DNA of 64,000 nt, taken from assembly GCA_964650525.1 (NCBI GenBank), contig CAZYUA010000013.1:1-64000 (forward strand). Reading direction: 5' to 3'. The notes under the pieces were generated by a model, which saw nothing but the letters and a program-made list of their open reading frames with translations, made no database searches and was not told where the DNA came from. This document shows, piece by piece, positions 36,248 to 45,727 of the stretch. Within the stretch, counting starts at the first letter, position 1. Each line of letters starts with the position of its first letter. The translations under genes and the position numbers were made by a program. Source of the stretch: UBA1413 sp964650525. Its GTDB lineage: Bacteria > Bacteroidota > Bacteroidia > Bacteroidales > Prolixibacteraceae.

Positions 36248-39202
36248 TCAGTGATCCAGGGGCATGATCTTCACCCGGGCCTTACGGAGTCCCGGACTTC
36301 GTGCGATTAAGGTCAAAGGTTTTTCTGCTCCGTTTTTGAAACGGAGGATGGTCATGGCCTGCCCGTTAAAGGCATTTCGGCTCAAAGACACAAACGATTC
36401 CATGTCGGTAGGGTCGCCGTTGTCTGTGGCTACAATTTCTCCCGGACCTTTGATGCGGAAGTGGATGGCATTTCCGCTACGGGGCACGGTAAGGTCCTGC
36501 TTGTCGGTTACCCTTACAGTCACAAAAGCCAGATCCTTACCGTCGGCAGTGATGACCTGCCGGTCTGCAGAAGCGCTCAGGGCCATTGCCTGACCGGCAG
36601 TTTTCACCGCATCCTCCGCCCATAACGTACCATCTTTATACGCCACGGCCTTCAGTTCGCCTGGCTCATAGATCAAATTGTCCCAACGGAGCCGGTATTC
36701 AAGCTCTCCTTTTTTCTTTCTGCCCATTGATTTCCCGTTGAGGAACAATTCCGCTTCATCGCCTGAGGTAAAAAGGTGGACGGGGGTCAATTCGCCTATT
36801 CGTTCAGGCCAGTTCCAGTGCGGCAGGATGTGTGCCACAGGCAGATCGGGCCGCCATTGGGACTGGTAGAGGAAGAAACGCTCCTTTTTGAAGCCGGCCA
36901 GGTCGATAATGCCGCTGTAAGAGCTGCGCGATTCATAGTAGGGGGTGGGCTCCCCCAGGTGGTCCCATCCGGTCCAGACGAACTCCCCGGCCACAAAGGG
37001 ATGCTTTTCAAGCGATGCAAAGACCTTTTCAGGTGAAGAGCCGAAGTCCACCGCATGGAGTTCATAGGAGGTCACGTGCCGGGTTATAGAGTCTCCTCCC
37101 CGGCCATCCCTGACAGGGGCACTCTGTGCCGCTGATACCGGGAAGAGGAACACACCCCGGCTGCTGAATGCAGAAGCGGTTTCTGTACTGAGGATCATCT
37201 TGCCGGGAAACCGGGAATGAAAAGCCTCGTACATGGGTGCCGTCCGGATGCGGTCGGTCCCTTCAAATTCAGGTTCCTGCCGGATGCCCTCTCCCTGGTA
37301 ATTCAAACCGATGAGGTCGGGTACTTCCGGCAATTCCATGTGGGGTTTGGCATAATTCATGGCCAGGATGGAGGGGCGGGTGGGGTCTTCTTCCCGGATA
37401 TACTGCTGTAATCGCCGGGCTGTGGCAGCGCCGGCCTTTCCGGTATACTGCTCGCCCACTTCGTTGCCATAGCTCCAGATGATCACAGAAGGGGAGTTCC
37501 GGTCACGGCGGATGAATGCCCTTGTGTCTGCTTCCGCCCATTCGGGAAAGATAAGATGGAAATCATGGGGTGTTTTGCTCCGCTCCCAGCAATCGAATAT
37601 CTCATCGATAACCAGAAATCCCATCCGGTCGGTCAGGGCCAGCAGTTCCGGGGCAGGAGGATTGTGGGCCATTCGGATGGCATTGCACCCCATTTCCTGC
37701 AGGATCTCCAGCTGCCGTTCTGCAGCTCTCACATGAAAAGCAGCACCCAGAGCGCCCAGGTCGTGATGCATGTTGACCCCCTTGACCGGTGTCCGCTTGC
37801 CGTTCACAAAAAGGCCACTGTCGGGATGAAACGTCACACTGCGGATGCCAAAACGGGTTTCATACCTGTCAACGATCTTTCCATCCACTTCCAGAGTGGT
37901 CTCAGCTATGTAAAGATGAGGGTGTTGACCGGGAGGAGGGCCCCACAGCCGGGGATTCGGGAGCACCGCCGATCCTTTGATTGAAACCGGGTTGCCCGTG
38001 GTAACCATCAATTCCGGCATTTCCACTATTGCCACAGGTCCAGTCTGTCGGTGTTCCCCGGCTTCCAAAGCAAATATCCGGGTTACGGGCTTCACGCGTT
38101 GATCGCTCCGGGAATCGTTGTCAATGGTCAGGTCCAGGTGAATGGTTGCCGATTTTTCTGAAATATTATCCGAAGTGATAAAGGTGCCCCATTGCCCGAC
38201 ATGGACCGGATGCGTTTTTGTGAGCCAGACGTTGCGGTAGATTCCGGCACCCGGGTACCAGCGAGACGAATAATTGGGGTTGTCGAGGCGGATGGCCAGC
38301 TGGTTGTCCCCCCCCGGGATGACGCAGGGGGTCAGGTCTAACTGCCAGGAAGCATAACCATATGGCCATCCGCCAACCAGATGACCGTTGACCCACACCA
38401 TGGCGTACGACATCGCCCCGTCGATTTCCAGAAAGAAGGATTTCCCTGCATCGTTGGCAGCAATGTCCAGCTTCTTCCGGTACCAGGCTACGCCGTTGAC
38501 AGGCAGGCGCCCCATGCCTCCGTCCACCTCACTCTCCCTGCCCTGCTGGAAGGGTCCCCTGATGGCCCAGTCGTGGGGAAGGTCGACCTTTTCCCAGGAA
38601 GTGTCGTCGTAATCCCCCCAAACAAATGGAAAATCCTTTCCCGGATCTTCTCCGGGCCGTTCGTGATGAAGGGCAGATTCACTGATAAACCGGTTGGCGG
38701 TGGGCAACATCCATGGCTTGAGGACCTTTTGTGAGATCACAGGGACTTCAGCTTCTGCCGGTTCTTGATCAGCAGGCCTGATGTCATGGAGATCCGTGAC
38801 TTCCGTCCTTACATCGTAGATCAGCTCGTCGGGAACAACGGTTGCACCATATTTGTAAAACCGCCATCCTTCATTGATGCATTTACGTTCCCGTTTGACC
38901 CCATGGATAGTTTCCCTCTCACTTTCTGTGCGGTTTACCTGGTTGATTTCCCGGTCCGTTTCAGGAAAGAACTCTCGGGTTTTCCGGCTTACGTTGGTAA
39001 GGGTTACCTCCCGGCCTTCCTCCTGCTGCCCGAATACAGGAAACCAGAGCAGAATCATCAGCAGGGTGCATCCCCCCGATGCTGGAATCTTCTTACCAAA
39101 CGGCTCAGGAAACAGGCTGCACTTCGGAAAACAGCCCATTGTCTTTGGTCTCTCCTTTTTATCAGAAATTCCAAATAACCGGGAAAAACGACTTTTTTTC
39201 AT
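36248..39202 (-). CDS. Glycoside hydrolase family 2 (beta-galactosidase-like)
   Basis: A secreted GH2 enzyme of about 984 residues. After a long basic n-region and the hydrophobic TLLMILLWFPVFGQ come the sugar-binding domain (VDLPHDWAI, YSSRWYPGAGIYRNVWL), the immunoglobulin-like domain, and the barrel. The acid/base Glu lies in IIWSYGNEVGE and the nucleophile in FVAGEFVWTGWDHLGEP. A DUF4982-type C-terminal region follows (RQVITADGKDLAFVTVRVTD). Specificity could be beta-galactoside or beta-glucuronide. The ATG at 39202 is chosen over a GTG at 39241, and an ATG near 39139 is also possible. A divergent sulfatase suggests a sulfated-glycan locus. Confidence 0.92.
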   Translation of the reverse strand: MKKSRFSRLFGISDKKERPKTMGCFPKCSLFPEPFGKKIPASGGCTLLMILLWFPVFGQQEEGREVTLTNVSRKTREFFPETDREINQVNRTESERETIHGVKRERKCINEGWRFYKYGATVVPDELIYDVRTEVTDLHDIRPADQEPAEAEVPVISQKVLKPWMLPTANRFISESALHHERPGEDPGKDFPFVWGDYDDTSWEKVDLPHDWAIRGPFQQGRESEVDGGMGRLPVNGVAWYRKKLDIAANDAGKSFFLEIDGAMSYAMVWVNGHLVGGWPYGYASWQLDLTPCVIPGGDNQLAIRLDNPNYSSRWYPGAGIYRNVWLTKTHPVHVGQWGTFITSDNISEKSATIHLDLTIDNDSRSDQRVKPVTRIFALEAGEHRQTGPVAIVEMPELMVTTGNPVSIKGSAVLPNPRLWGPPPGQHPHLYIAETTLEVDGKIVDRYETRFGIRSVTFHPDSGLFVNGKRTPVKGVNMHHDLGALGAAFHVRAAERQLEILQEMGCNAIRMAHNPPAPELLALTDRMGFLVIDEIFDCWERSKTPHDFHLIFPEWAEADTRAFIRRDRNSPSVIIWSYGNEVGEQYTGKAGAATARRLQQYIREEDPTRPSILAMNYAKPHMELPEVPDLIGLNYQGEGIRQEPEFEGTDRIRTAPMYEAFHSRFPGKMILSTETASAFSSRGVFLFPVSAAQSAPVRDGRGGDSITRHVTSYELHAVDFGSSPEKVFASLEKHPFVAGEFVWTGWDHLGEPTPYYESRSSYSGIIDLAGFKKERFFLYQSQWRPDLPVAHILPHWNWPERIGELTPVHLFTSGDEAELFLNGKSMGRKKKGELEYRLRWDNLIYEPGELKAVAYKDGTLWAEDAVKTAGQAMALSASADRQVITADGKDLAFVTVRVTDKQDLTVPRSGNAIHFRIKGPGEIVATDNGDPTDMESFVSLSRNAFNGQAMTILRFKNGAEKPLTLIARSPGLRKARVKIMPLDH

Positions 39203-39241
39203 CGTGACCCGGCAGGTTCTTTTGTTTGTCAGCAGTGGCAC

Positions 39242-39604
39242 CCTGTGAATCTTGTGACAATGTAAAAAAAAACTTCATACAAACCTGATTCCGCAGGGTT
39301 ATTTCTTGAAAACAGGGATTACCTGCAGCTGATTTTTGCTATATTAGCCCTGCCTGATCCGTGTTGCCCTGGCAAAGGGATCTCTCCGGGTTGTCTGTCA
39401 TCTGGAAATTGAATCATTTCCTGACAGGGATCCTTTCGCAGAATCATGGCTGCGTGGAGTGCTGATTCGTTCAACGACTGTAGATGGCAGTCCGGGGCCG
39501 GACTTCATCCGTAGAAGAACCATCAGGCTTCAGTGACAGGAAGGGAAAGCCATTCCCTGGCACCCGGAAGAAGTGAGACACAAAACGGATAGAATAAAAA
39601 TCAC
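39242..39604. promoter_or_regulatory. Divergent intergenic region between GH2 and sulfatase genes
   Basis: A 362-bp region that should hold both promoters. Neither strand shows a convincing TTTG/TAnnTTTG pair. A 30-codon open stretch on the plus strand around 39430-39535 is not similar to anything I recognise. Confidence 0.3.
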
Positions 39605-41029
39605 ATGAAACCAACCGCCCTATTACTGCCGGCATCCCTGTTGCTGGTAACGGCCTGCAGTACCCGTAACAGGAATGAACCGGAAAGCCGCAAACCCAAC
39701 ATCATTTATATTCTGGCCGATGATCTCGGCTATGGTGACATAAGTTGTTACGGGCAGAAGCAGTTTACCACCCCCCACCTCGACCAGTTGGCTGCTTCAG
39801 GGTTAAAATTCACGCAGCATTATGCAGGTTCCACAGTCTGTGCGCCCTCCCGGTGCTCGCTGATGACCGGACTCCACACGGGTCATACCTTTATCCGCGG
39901 AAACAAAGAAACAGAGCCGGAAGGTCAATACCCCCTCGAATCACCGGCAGTGACCATTGCCGAGGCCTTAAAGGAAGCAGGTTATGTCACTGGTGCATTC
40001 GGCAAGTGGGGTCTGGGCTATCCCGGATCGGAAGGCGACCCGCTGAACCAGGGTTTTGATGTATTTTTCGGATATAACTGCCAGCGGATGGCTCACCATT
40101 ATTATCCCCGGTATGTATGGCACAACAGGGATTCGTTCCGGCTTGAAGGAAATGAAGGAACCGGAACCGGACAGTATGGACCGGCGGTGATTCATTCAGA
40201 GGCTCTCAAATTCCTGGAGATCAATAAAGATAAACCCTTTTTCCTGTACTACCCCTCCCTTATTCCCCATGCTGAACTGTTCGCCCCGGAAGCACAAATG
40301 AAAAGATTCCGCGGCAGGTTCGAACCGGAAATGGGTTACGCGGGAGTGGATGGCGGGGAACATTTCCGCACCGGGATGTATGGGTCACAGTCAGAACCGC
40401 GGGCCGCATTTGCTGCCATGGTCACCCTTCTCGATGAACAGGTGGGTGAGTTGGTGGCCAAACTGAAGGAACTGGGAATCTACGAAAATACGATCATCCT
40501 GTTTTCGAGCGATAACGGCCCCCACAGGGAGGGAGGTGCAGATCCGGAATTTTTTAATTCCAACAGTATCTTCAGGGGTTTTAAAAGGGACCTTTATGAA
40601 GGGGGTATCCGTGTGCCGATGATCGCTGTCTGGGATGGCATGACCAAACCAGGAACCGAAACAGACCATCCTTCTGCTTTCTGGGATGTCTTTCCCACCC
40701 TGGCAGAAATCGCCGGTGCGAAAGTTCCGGCCGGAACCGACGGTATCTCCTTCCTTCCCACCCTGCTGGGGAAAAAGGGACAGAAAACCCATGATTACCT
40801 CTACTGGGAGTTTCATGAAGGGGAGGGATCCAGAGCACTTCGAACAGAAAACTGGAAGTTGATACAAAATTTCATTAAGGATCCTACGAAGACTAGTCAG
40901 GAACTATATGACCTTGAGAAAGACCCCGGTGAGCAGTGCAACCAGGTCGTTACAAACCCTTACAGAGTGAAAAGAATGACAAAACGGATGAATAAGGTAC
41001 GCACTGAGTCTGAAATTTTCAGGTTTTGA
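39605..41029 (+). CDS. Sulfatase (formylglycine-dependent) lipoprotein
   Basis: A 474-residue type I sulfatase that removes sulfate esters, probably from a glycan. Lipobox TACSTR. The metal-binding start is NIIYILADDLGYGDISCYG, and the formylglycine site is STVCAPSRCSLMTG (CxPSR, so modified by an anaerobic- or FGE-type maturase encoded elsewhere). Then come GKWGLG, ILFSSDNGPHREGG, and C-terminal ELYDLEKDPGEQCN and TESEIFRF. It is complete. It faces the GH2 gene across a divergent promoter region, so the two may act in sequence on a sulfated oligosaccharide. Confidence 0.95.
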   Translation: MKPTALLLPASLLLVTACSTRNRNEPESRKPNIIYILADDLGYGDISCYGQKQFTTPHLDQLAASGLKFTQHYAGSTVCAPSRCSLMTGLHTGHTFIRGNKETEPEGQYPLESPAVTIAEALKEAGYVTGAFGKWGLGYPGSEGDPLNQGFDVFFGYNCQRMAHHYYPRYVWHNRDSFRLEGNEGTGTGQYGPAVIHSEALKFLEINKDKPFFLYYPSLIPHAELFAPEAQMKRFRGRFEPEMGYAGVDGGEHFRTGMYGSQSEPRAAFAAMVTLLDEQVGELVAKLKELGIYENTIILFSSDNGPHREGGADPEFFNSNSIFRGFKRDLYEGGIRVPMIAVWDGMTKPGTETDHPSAFWDVFPTLAEIAGAKVPAGTDGISFLPTLLGKKGQKTHDYLYWEFHEGEGSRALRTENWKLIQNFIKDPTKTSQELYDLEKDPGEQCNQVVTNPYRVKRMTKRMNKVRTESEIFRF

Positions 41030-41036
41030 ACTGCCG

Positions 41037-41429
41037 ATGACCGCCCTTGAACGGTTAGAGAATGCGATCAGGGAAAAGGAGTTCACCGTCGGATTCACCT
41101 ACCCGGCCAACCACCGGGTATACCTGGATGCCATCCGGGTGGAACAGGAGGTAAGGTACACCGTTATCCTATTGAAGAGAGGCAACAGGACAGGCAAGGA
41201 ATACACATTCCCTCCCGACACAGCCGGGCTGGGAAAAGCGACCGGAACACTTAAGGGGACCTTGACGAAACCGGATTCCGCCCGACTCAGGCAAGGCGAG
41301 TTTCAAAATGGGCGGATTAAACAATCTGATTTTGAGAGGACTTCTTTAACTGCCATACCTTTACCGGGAGTTATGATGGTAAGTAAATCAATATTCTACC
41401 GAAAAAAATATGAAATCGGGACAGTATAA
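41037..41429 (+). CDS. Uncertain small ORF after the sulfatase
   Basis: A 130-codon frame beginning 7 bp after the sulfatase stop. The protein would be basic and polar, with no signal peptide, and its last 40 residues look non-coding (SIFYRKKYEIGTV). I do not recognise it. The first 75 residues could be a real small domain or a relic. It may simply be chance reading of intergenic DNA. Confidence 0.25.
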   Translation: MTALERLENAIREKEFTVGFTYPANHRVYLDAIRVEQEVRYTVILLKRGNRTGKEYTFPPDTAGLGKATGTLKGTLTKPDSARLRQGEFQNGRIKQSDFERTSLTAIPLPGVMMVSKSIFYRKKYEIGTV

Positions 41430-41504
41430 GTCACTTGCTGATCCTGGTACGGAGCAGTGGCTGTTGGATTTTGCGGACTAATCCTGACATACAGTCAGGC
41501 AAAA

Positions 41505-41543
41505 GAAAACCGGCAAACGGCCTCGGACCGTTTGCCGGTTTTC
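41505..41543 (-). terminator. Strong rho-independent terminator of the cytochrome bd operon
   Basis: A perfect 16-bp stem, 41505-41520 pairing with 41528-41543, with a 7-base loop. On the minus strand it is followed by a short T-run. It abuts the stop codon of the 33-codon peptide gene at 41544 and so defines that ORF as the last cistron of the operon. Confidence 0.85.
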
Positions 41544-41645
41544 TTATCGCTGCTTTTCCAGCTTTTTCAGAGCCAGCTTAGCCAATTGGTAGGAGACAAA
41601 GATGACAACCGGGAGGCTAAAGAGCCAGAGTATTTCATTGATCAT
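41544..41645 (-). CDS. 33-residue single-pass membrane peptide, CydX-like, of the bd oxidase operon
   Basis: A tiny gene lying 18 bp after cydB and ending directly at the operon terminator. The peptide starts MINEILWLFSLPVV, continues IFVSYQLAKLA and ends LKKLEKQR. That is one hydrophobic helix followed by a basic tail, the topology of CydX/CbdX subunits that stabilise cytochrome bd. I do not claim homology to proteobacterial CydX. Position, length and composition all support a genuine small subunit. Confidence 0.65.
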   Translation of the reverse strand: MINEILWLFSLPVVIFVSYQLAKLALKKLEKQR

Positions 41646-41663
41646 GGTTAATCAGTGTATGGG

Positions 41664-42803
41664 TTAGTAAACATGTCCTTCGTTCGTGAGATCTGCCTCG
41701 TTGACCTTCTTCCGGGTCAGAGCCCTCCAGGTAAAGAAGATGTAAGCCATTACAAAGGGCACAACCAGGGATACATAGCTCATGGCGGTGAGGGTGTAGC
41801 GGCTCGAGGAGCTGTTCTCGATGGTGAGGGAATCCTGCAAGTTGAAAGTGGACGGATAATAGGCAGTATGGTTGAGGCCAGCCAGCAGAAACAGGGAAAA
41901 GACAGTCAGCACGGTGCCGATACCTGCGGGCCAAATAGCTGCTTCCTTGCTCTTCTCAAAATAGAAACCGGCACGGAAAATACCCAAAAGTACCAACAGC
42001 ACTCCTAATAAGAAGAGAACAGCCACCACAGGCATCTGTATCAGGTTATGGAAGTACTTGTAAGGCTCCATAAAAACCTCTTTCGTTTCCGGATGAACAG
42101 CAAATCCTTTTTTCAGGAAAAGGATGGTAACAAAAGTCACGAAAAAAACCAGGAAAGGAACGGCATCGTAGAAAAGTTGTTTTCTGGTGCGGGCTATGAT
42201 CTCCGGATGGTCTACATTCTGCATGAAGAAGAGAACCGCCAGTGTACGTGACAGGAAAAATACGGCCAGTCCCAATGCCAGGTTCTGGAAATTAAGAGCG
42301 GCTTCCAGTCCGTGAGTAGCTGTTTCCCACTGCGAAAAGTTATTCTCGTTCACCGAGAACTGAGAGCCGGTGAAGAAGGTCGAAACGGCAGCTCCCAGTA
42401 AAATGGTGCCCACCAGCCCGTTAATAAACAGGAAGGTCTCGTAGGTTCCTTTTCCCAGGAAGTTTCCGGGCTTGCTCCGGAACTCGTAGGAAACAGCCTG
42501 CAGAATAAAGGCAAACAGGATCAGCATCCAGACCCAGTAAGCTCCTCCGAAACTGGTGCTGTAAAAGAGGGGGAACGAGGCAAAGAAAGCACCCCCGAAG
42601 GTGACCAGGGTAGTGAAGGTAAATTCCCACTTCCGGCCCAGGACATTCACCAGGATGGTCTTTTGGATTTCATCTTTTCCGAGCCGGCGAATCAGGGTCT
42701 GACCGCCCTGCACAAACAACAGGAAGACCAGCAGAGCCCCCAGCAGGGAGACAATGATCCACCAGTAATGCTGTAATGCCAGGTGTGACAGGTTTTCAAA
42801 CAT
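41664..42803 (-). CDS. cydB: Cytochrome bd ubiquinol oxidase subunit II
   Basis: A 379-residue integral membrane subunit of the high-affinity quinol oxidase, with about eight to nine helices. It begins FENLSHLALQHYWWIIVSLLGALLVFLLFVQGGQTL (the family's GG-Q opening). Further blocks are WEFTFTTLVTFGGAFFASFPLFYSTSFGG and YFTWRAL-like C-terminal helices. Its start overlaps the end of cydA by 8 bp. Works with CydA to reduce oxygen without pumping protons; typical of microaerophilic or oxygen-tolerant Bacteroidota. Confidence 0.95.
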   Translation of the reverse strand: MFENLSHLALQHYWWIIVSLLGALLVFLLFVQGGQTLIRRLGKDEIQKTILVNVLGRKWEFTFTTLVTFGGAFFASFPLFYSTSFGGAYWVWMLILFAFILQAVSYEFRSKPGNFLGKGTYETFLFINGLVGTILLGAAVSTFFTGSQFSVNENNFSQWETATHGLEAALNFQNLALGLAVFFLSRTLAVLFFMQNVDHPEIIARTRKQLFYDAVPFLVFFVTFVTILFLKKGFAVHPETKEVFMEPYKYFHNLIQMPVVAVLFLLGVLLVLLGIFRAGFYFEKSKEAAIWPAGIGTVLTVFSLFLLAGLNHTAYYPSTFNLQDSLTIENSSSSRYTLTAMSYVSLVVPFVMAYIFFTWRALTRKKVNEADLTNEGHVY

Positions 42804-44337
42804 GGCGAGTCCCTCCTTCCTTTGGTCCTTTTTTGATTTGTTTCAACATGATTTTAATTTCTGCGATCAGCAGCACCGTAAAAGTGATGGCAAAAAGTAC
42901 GAAGGTCAGCTGTACCGAACCGGTTGTAAGTTTTGAAACTGCCGCAGAGGTGGGCATAATATCCTGAATGATCCATGGTTGCCGGCCCACTTCAGCAACA
43001 ATCCATCCCATCTGGGTGGCCAGATACGCCAGGGGGATGCAGGCAATAGCCGCAAGGTAAAACCACTTTTTGTTTTCTGTTTTGTTTTTCAGCACCAGCC
43101 AGAGGGTGACGGCAAAGAGAAGGACAAACAAGAATCCCAGCATCACCATAATGCGGAAAGAATAGAAGGTAAGCTTGATCGGAGGAATGGCATCGTGCTC
43201 GGAAGTGAGGTATCCGTAACCGAAATATCTTATGTTCTCATTCAGGACAACCAGCGCACTGTCGGCAATGGCCTGGGAACCCGACTTTTTGGCTTCTTTA
43301 TAGGTTTTCAGGGCTGTTATGGCTTTCCTGCCCATTTCCATTTTCTCTGTTGTGGGGATGATCTCCTTTTCAGGATTACCGTGGATCAGGTCGCGGATTC
43401 CGGGTACATACGCGTCGAAATCCTGGAATGCCATATAAGACAGGAAGCCAGGGATTCCTATCTTGAAGATGAAATCCTGTTTTTTGTGATCTGGTGCGGT
43501 TTTATCGGTTTTAATCAGCCCTATGGCGACCAGGGGTGCACGGCTTTGGCCCTCATACAGGTTTTCCATAGCAGCAAACTTAACAGGTTGGTATTTTGCC
43601 AGCAGCCTGGCAGATACATCACCCGTGAGAATGATGAATACCGACATAACCAGCCCGAAGACAGAAGCAACCACCATGCTTCTCTTCGCCAGCAACATCT
43701 CCCGTTTCTTCATCAGGTACCAGGCACTGATACCCACTACAAAAACCGAGGCCAGCACAAATCCGGACTGTATGGTGTGAAGGAACTTGTTAATGGCAAC
43801 CGGGGAGAAAAGGACTTCCCAGAAGTTGAGCATCTCGTTACGCGCTGTGTCGGGATTGAAGTGCATGCCGGCGGGATACTGCATCCACGCATTGGCTACC
43901 AGAATCCACAAGGCCGACAGGTTGGCGCCCACTGCAACCAGCCAGGTCGAGACCAAATGGAACTTTTTGCTCACTTTGTTCCATCCGAAAAACATCACAG
44001 CGATAAAGGTACTCTCCAGAAAGAAGGCCATAATCCCCTCGATGGCCAGCGGCGCCCCAAAGATGTCGCCCACAAACCATGAATAATTAGACCAGTTGGT
44101 GCCGAATTCAAACTCCAGGATGATCCCGGTAGCCACCCCGATGGCAAAATTGATCCCAAACAGGGTCATCCAGAATTTAGTAGTCCTCTTCCATTCCTCA
44201 TCACCCGTTTTTACATAGAGGGTCTCCATAAAGGCGATCAGAAAGGAGAGCCCCAGGGTAAGCGGCACGAAGATCCAGTGATACATAGCCGTCAGAGCAA
44301 ATTGCGCCCTCGACCAGTCAACAAGCGATACATCCAT
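42796..44337 (-). CDS. cydA: Cytochrome bd ubiquinol oxidase subunit I
   Basis: A 513-residue subunit carrying the three haems. DWSRAQFALTAMYHWIFVPLTLGLS contains the His20 haem ligand. GIILEFEFGTNWSNYSWFVGDIFGAPLAIEG includes the conserved acidic residues, and KFLHTIQSGF carries another haem His. The periplasmic Q-loop (VPGIRDLIHGNPE to KTYKEAKK) is of moderate length. Near the end is QMGWIVAEVGRQPW. It starts 1 bp after the DUF4492 gene ends and is complete. Confidence 0.96.
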   Translation of the reverse strand: MDVSLVDWSRAQFALTAMYHWIFVPLTLGLSFLIAFMETLYVKTGDEEWKRTTKFWMTLFGINFAIGVATGIILEFEFGTNWSNYSWFVGDIFGAPLAIEGIMAFFLESTFIAVMFFGWNKVSKKFHLVSTWLVAVGANLSALWILVANAWMQYPAGMHFNPDTARNEMLNFWEVLFSPVAINKFLHTIQSGFVLASVFVVGISAWYLMKKREMLLAKRSMVVASVFGLVMSVFIILTGDVSARLLAKYQPVKFAAMENLYEGQSRAPLVAIGLIKTDKTAPDHKKQDFIFKIGIPGFLSYMAFQDFDAYVPGIRDLIHGNPEKEIIPTTEKMEMGRKAITALKTYKEAKKSGSQAIADSALVVLNENIRYFGYGYLTSEHDAIPPIKLTFYSFRIMVMLGFLFVLLFAVTLWLVLKNKTENKKWFYLAAIACIPLAYLATQMGWIVAEVGRQPWIIQDIMPTSAAVSKLTTGSVQLTFVLFAITFTVLLIAEIKIMLKQIKKGPKEGGTRHV

Positions 44338-44338
44338 A

Positions 44339-44554
44339 TTATGGCAGTTTATTGGTTAATTCCTCGATCACATAATCCGATTTTTCCTCTTCCGACTCAA
44401 ATCTTTCGTTCAGAAAGTCGGGGAAGAAAAAGATCCTGAAAACAACAAAAAAAATGAATAACTTAATCAGGATAATGATCCACAGACTCTTGCCGACAGT
44501 CATACTTAGAAAACCGTCGCGGTAAAAATGGTATATTCTCTTCAAGAAGTGCAT
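44339..44554 (-). CDS. DUF4492 small membrane protein, first gene of the cyd operon
   Basis: A 71-residue protein (MHFLKRIYHFYRDGFLSM start, one hydrophobic segment LWIIILIKLFIFFVVFRIFFF, then an acidic tail). It is the DUF4492 family that stands just upstream of cydA across Bacteroidota. The frame extends upstream to 44701 without similarity, so the ATG at 44554 is used. The likely role is assembly or stability of the oxidase, inferred from fixed neighbourhood only. Confidence 0.88.
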   Translation of the reverse strand: MHFLKRIYHFYRDGFLSMTVGKSLWIIILIKLFIFFVVFRIFFFPDFLNERFESEEEKSDYVIEELTNKLP

Positions 44555-44701
44555 GGCACAGGGACTGTTTAAATATAGATAAAATATTATTCCTTGTTGC
44601 CGGGACAGAAAAATATCAATGCAATTAAAGAGGTTGCACTCCAATCGATACAACCTCTTTCTTAAGGCTTTTGGAATTCTTTCAGGCTCTTTTTCCTTCA
44701 A

Positions 44702-45109
44702 AATTCATCATCGGGGTGTTTTTCTCCATCACCGAAACTGGAATTTTCCAACCAGATCCCTGAAGGCATCGGCATCGCCTTCCCTCAAGCCCTGTAGGAG
44801 TTTATTCTCGTCCGAAACCTTTTTCTTAGCTAATCTGCCCTTTCTGTTCCCAGGGGTCTCACCGTAACTGCGCACATTACCTCGCCCGGGAACATCAATG
44901 TATATCCCGCACCTGCACCCGGCCGGGTACCCCTGAAATGATGGCAAACGGGAATGTCAACTACGGCAGGGTGACTTCATTTCTACCACAAAACAAAGTA
45001 GACCTTTGGGACCAGGGGAAACAGCACGTTTCCGGAAGATCATTTATGGATCGGGTACATCGGCCAGCCTCTACCCGGGAATAGAAGTATATCTTAGGAT
45101 CTGAACTGT
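44702..45109. other. Gene-poor spacer with debris
   Basis: About 400 bp between the cyd and PqqD-operon units. It holds the sigma-factor scrap at 44729-44827 and otherwise nothing recognisable. Confidence 0.4.
44729..44827 (-). pseudogene. N-terminal scrap of an ECF-type sigma-70 factor
   Basis: Reads KKKVSDENKLLQGLREGD then ADAFRDLVGKFQFR-stop. The ENKLLQGLREGDADAFRDLVGKFQ core is the usual opening helix of ECF sigma factors (region 2). It stops in-frame where the family would continue for 150 residues, and nothing downstream restores it. A decayed fragment. Confidence 0.45.
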
Positions 45110-45727
45110 TTATCGGAGAATTTTTATTCCTTCGAGAGCGGATTGATCGCCCGGGGACCAAAGGATGACCTTGTTAAAGAGGATTTTAGCCTCCCGTGTT
45201 TTACCCAGCTGCAGGTTGCTCCATGCCAGCATCAGGAGTCCGTCGTAACCAAACGGATAGAGATCCACCACTTTCTGGAAGCATCTGGCTGCCTGCGACC
45301 ACTCTTTCCGCTCATAATAGACCAGTCCCAGCCGGTACAGGGCCACGGTATTTCCCGGGTTATTCTCCAGGATCTGGTTGTAATATCCGATCACCTCATT
45401 CCACTCGTTTTTGGCAGCCAGGGGCAGGATAAGCCCGAATCTGGCCTCCTCCGAATAAGGAAGCAAAGCCAGGGCTTTCCTGTAGTAAGTTTTGGATTCT
45501 TCGAACCTGCCACTCTTATAATGAAGCCAACCCAGCCGGAGGTTATACTCGTAGGAATTATCCTGATAGGTTTCCGACAAAAAGGAAGCCGACTTCCGGA
45601 AATCGCCTTCTTTCTCAGCGGCATAACTTTGCTCAAAGGCTTTGAGAACATTCTCACTGTATTGTCCGCTGACCGGAACAGCCATGCTGAATATCAGGAT
45701 TGCCCAAATACATCTTAAAGATTCCAT
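45110..45727 (-). CDS. Exported TPR protein (last gene of the PqqD/ATP-grasp operon)
   Basis: A 205-residue protein: signal peptide ending VSGQ, then about four tetratricopeptide repeats. Visible repeat phrases are YNLRLGWLHYKSGRFEESKTYYRKALALLP, NTVALYRLGLVYYERKEWSQAARCFQKVVDLYP, and DGLLMLAWSNLQLGKTREAKILFNKVI. TPRs mediate protein contacts, here in the periplasm, most likely with the beta-barrel protein whose 3' end it overlaps by 13 bp. No enzyme domain. Confidence 0.85.
   Translation of the reverse strand: MESLRCIWAILIFSMAVPVSGQYSENVLKAFEQSYAAEKEGDFRKSASFLSETYQDNSYEYNLRLGWLHYKSGRFEESKTYYRKALALLPYSEEARFGLILPLAAKNEWNEVIGYYNQILENNPGNTVALYRLGLVYYERKEWSQAARCFQKVVDLYPFGYDGLLMLAWSNLQLGKTREAKILFNKVILWSPGDQSALEGIKILR

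Noticed and set aside
42979..44082. Plus-strand 367-codon frame across cydA
   Set aside because: It is antisense to an unambiguous cydA and is rich in His, Gln and Gly as expected for a shadow frame.
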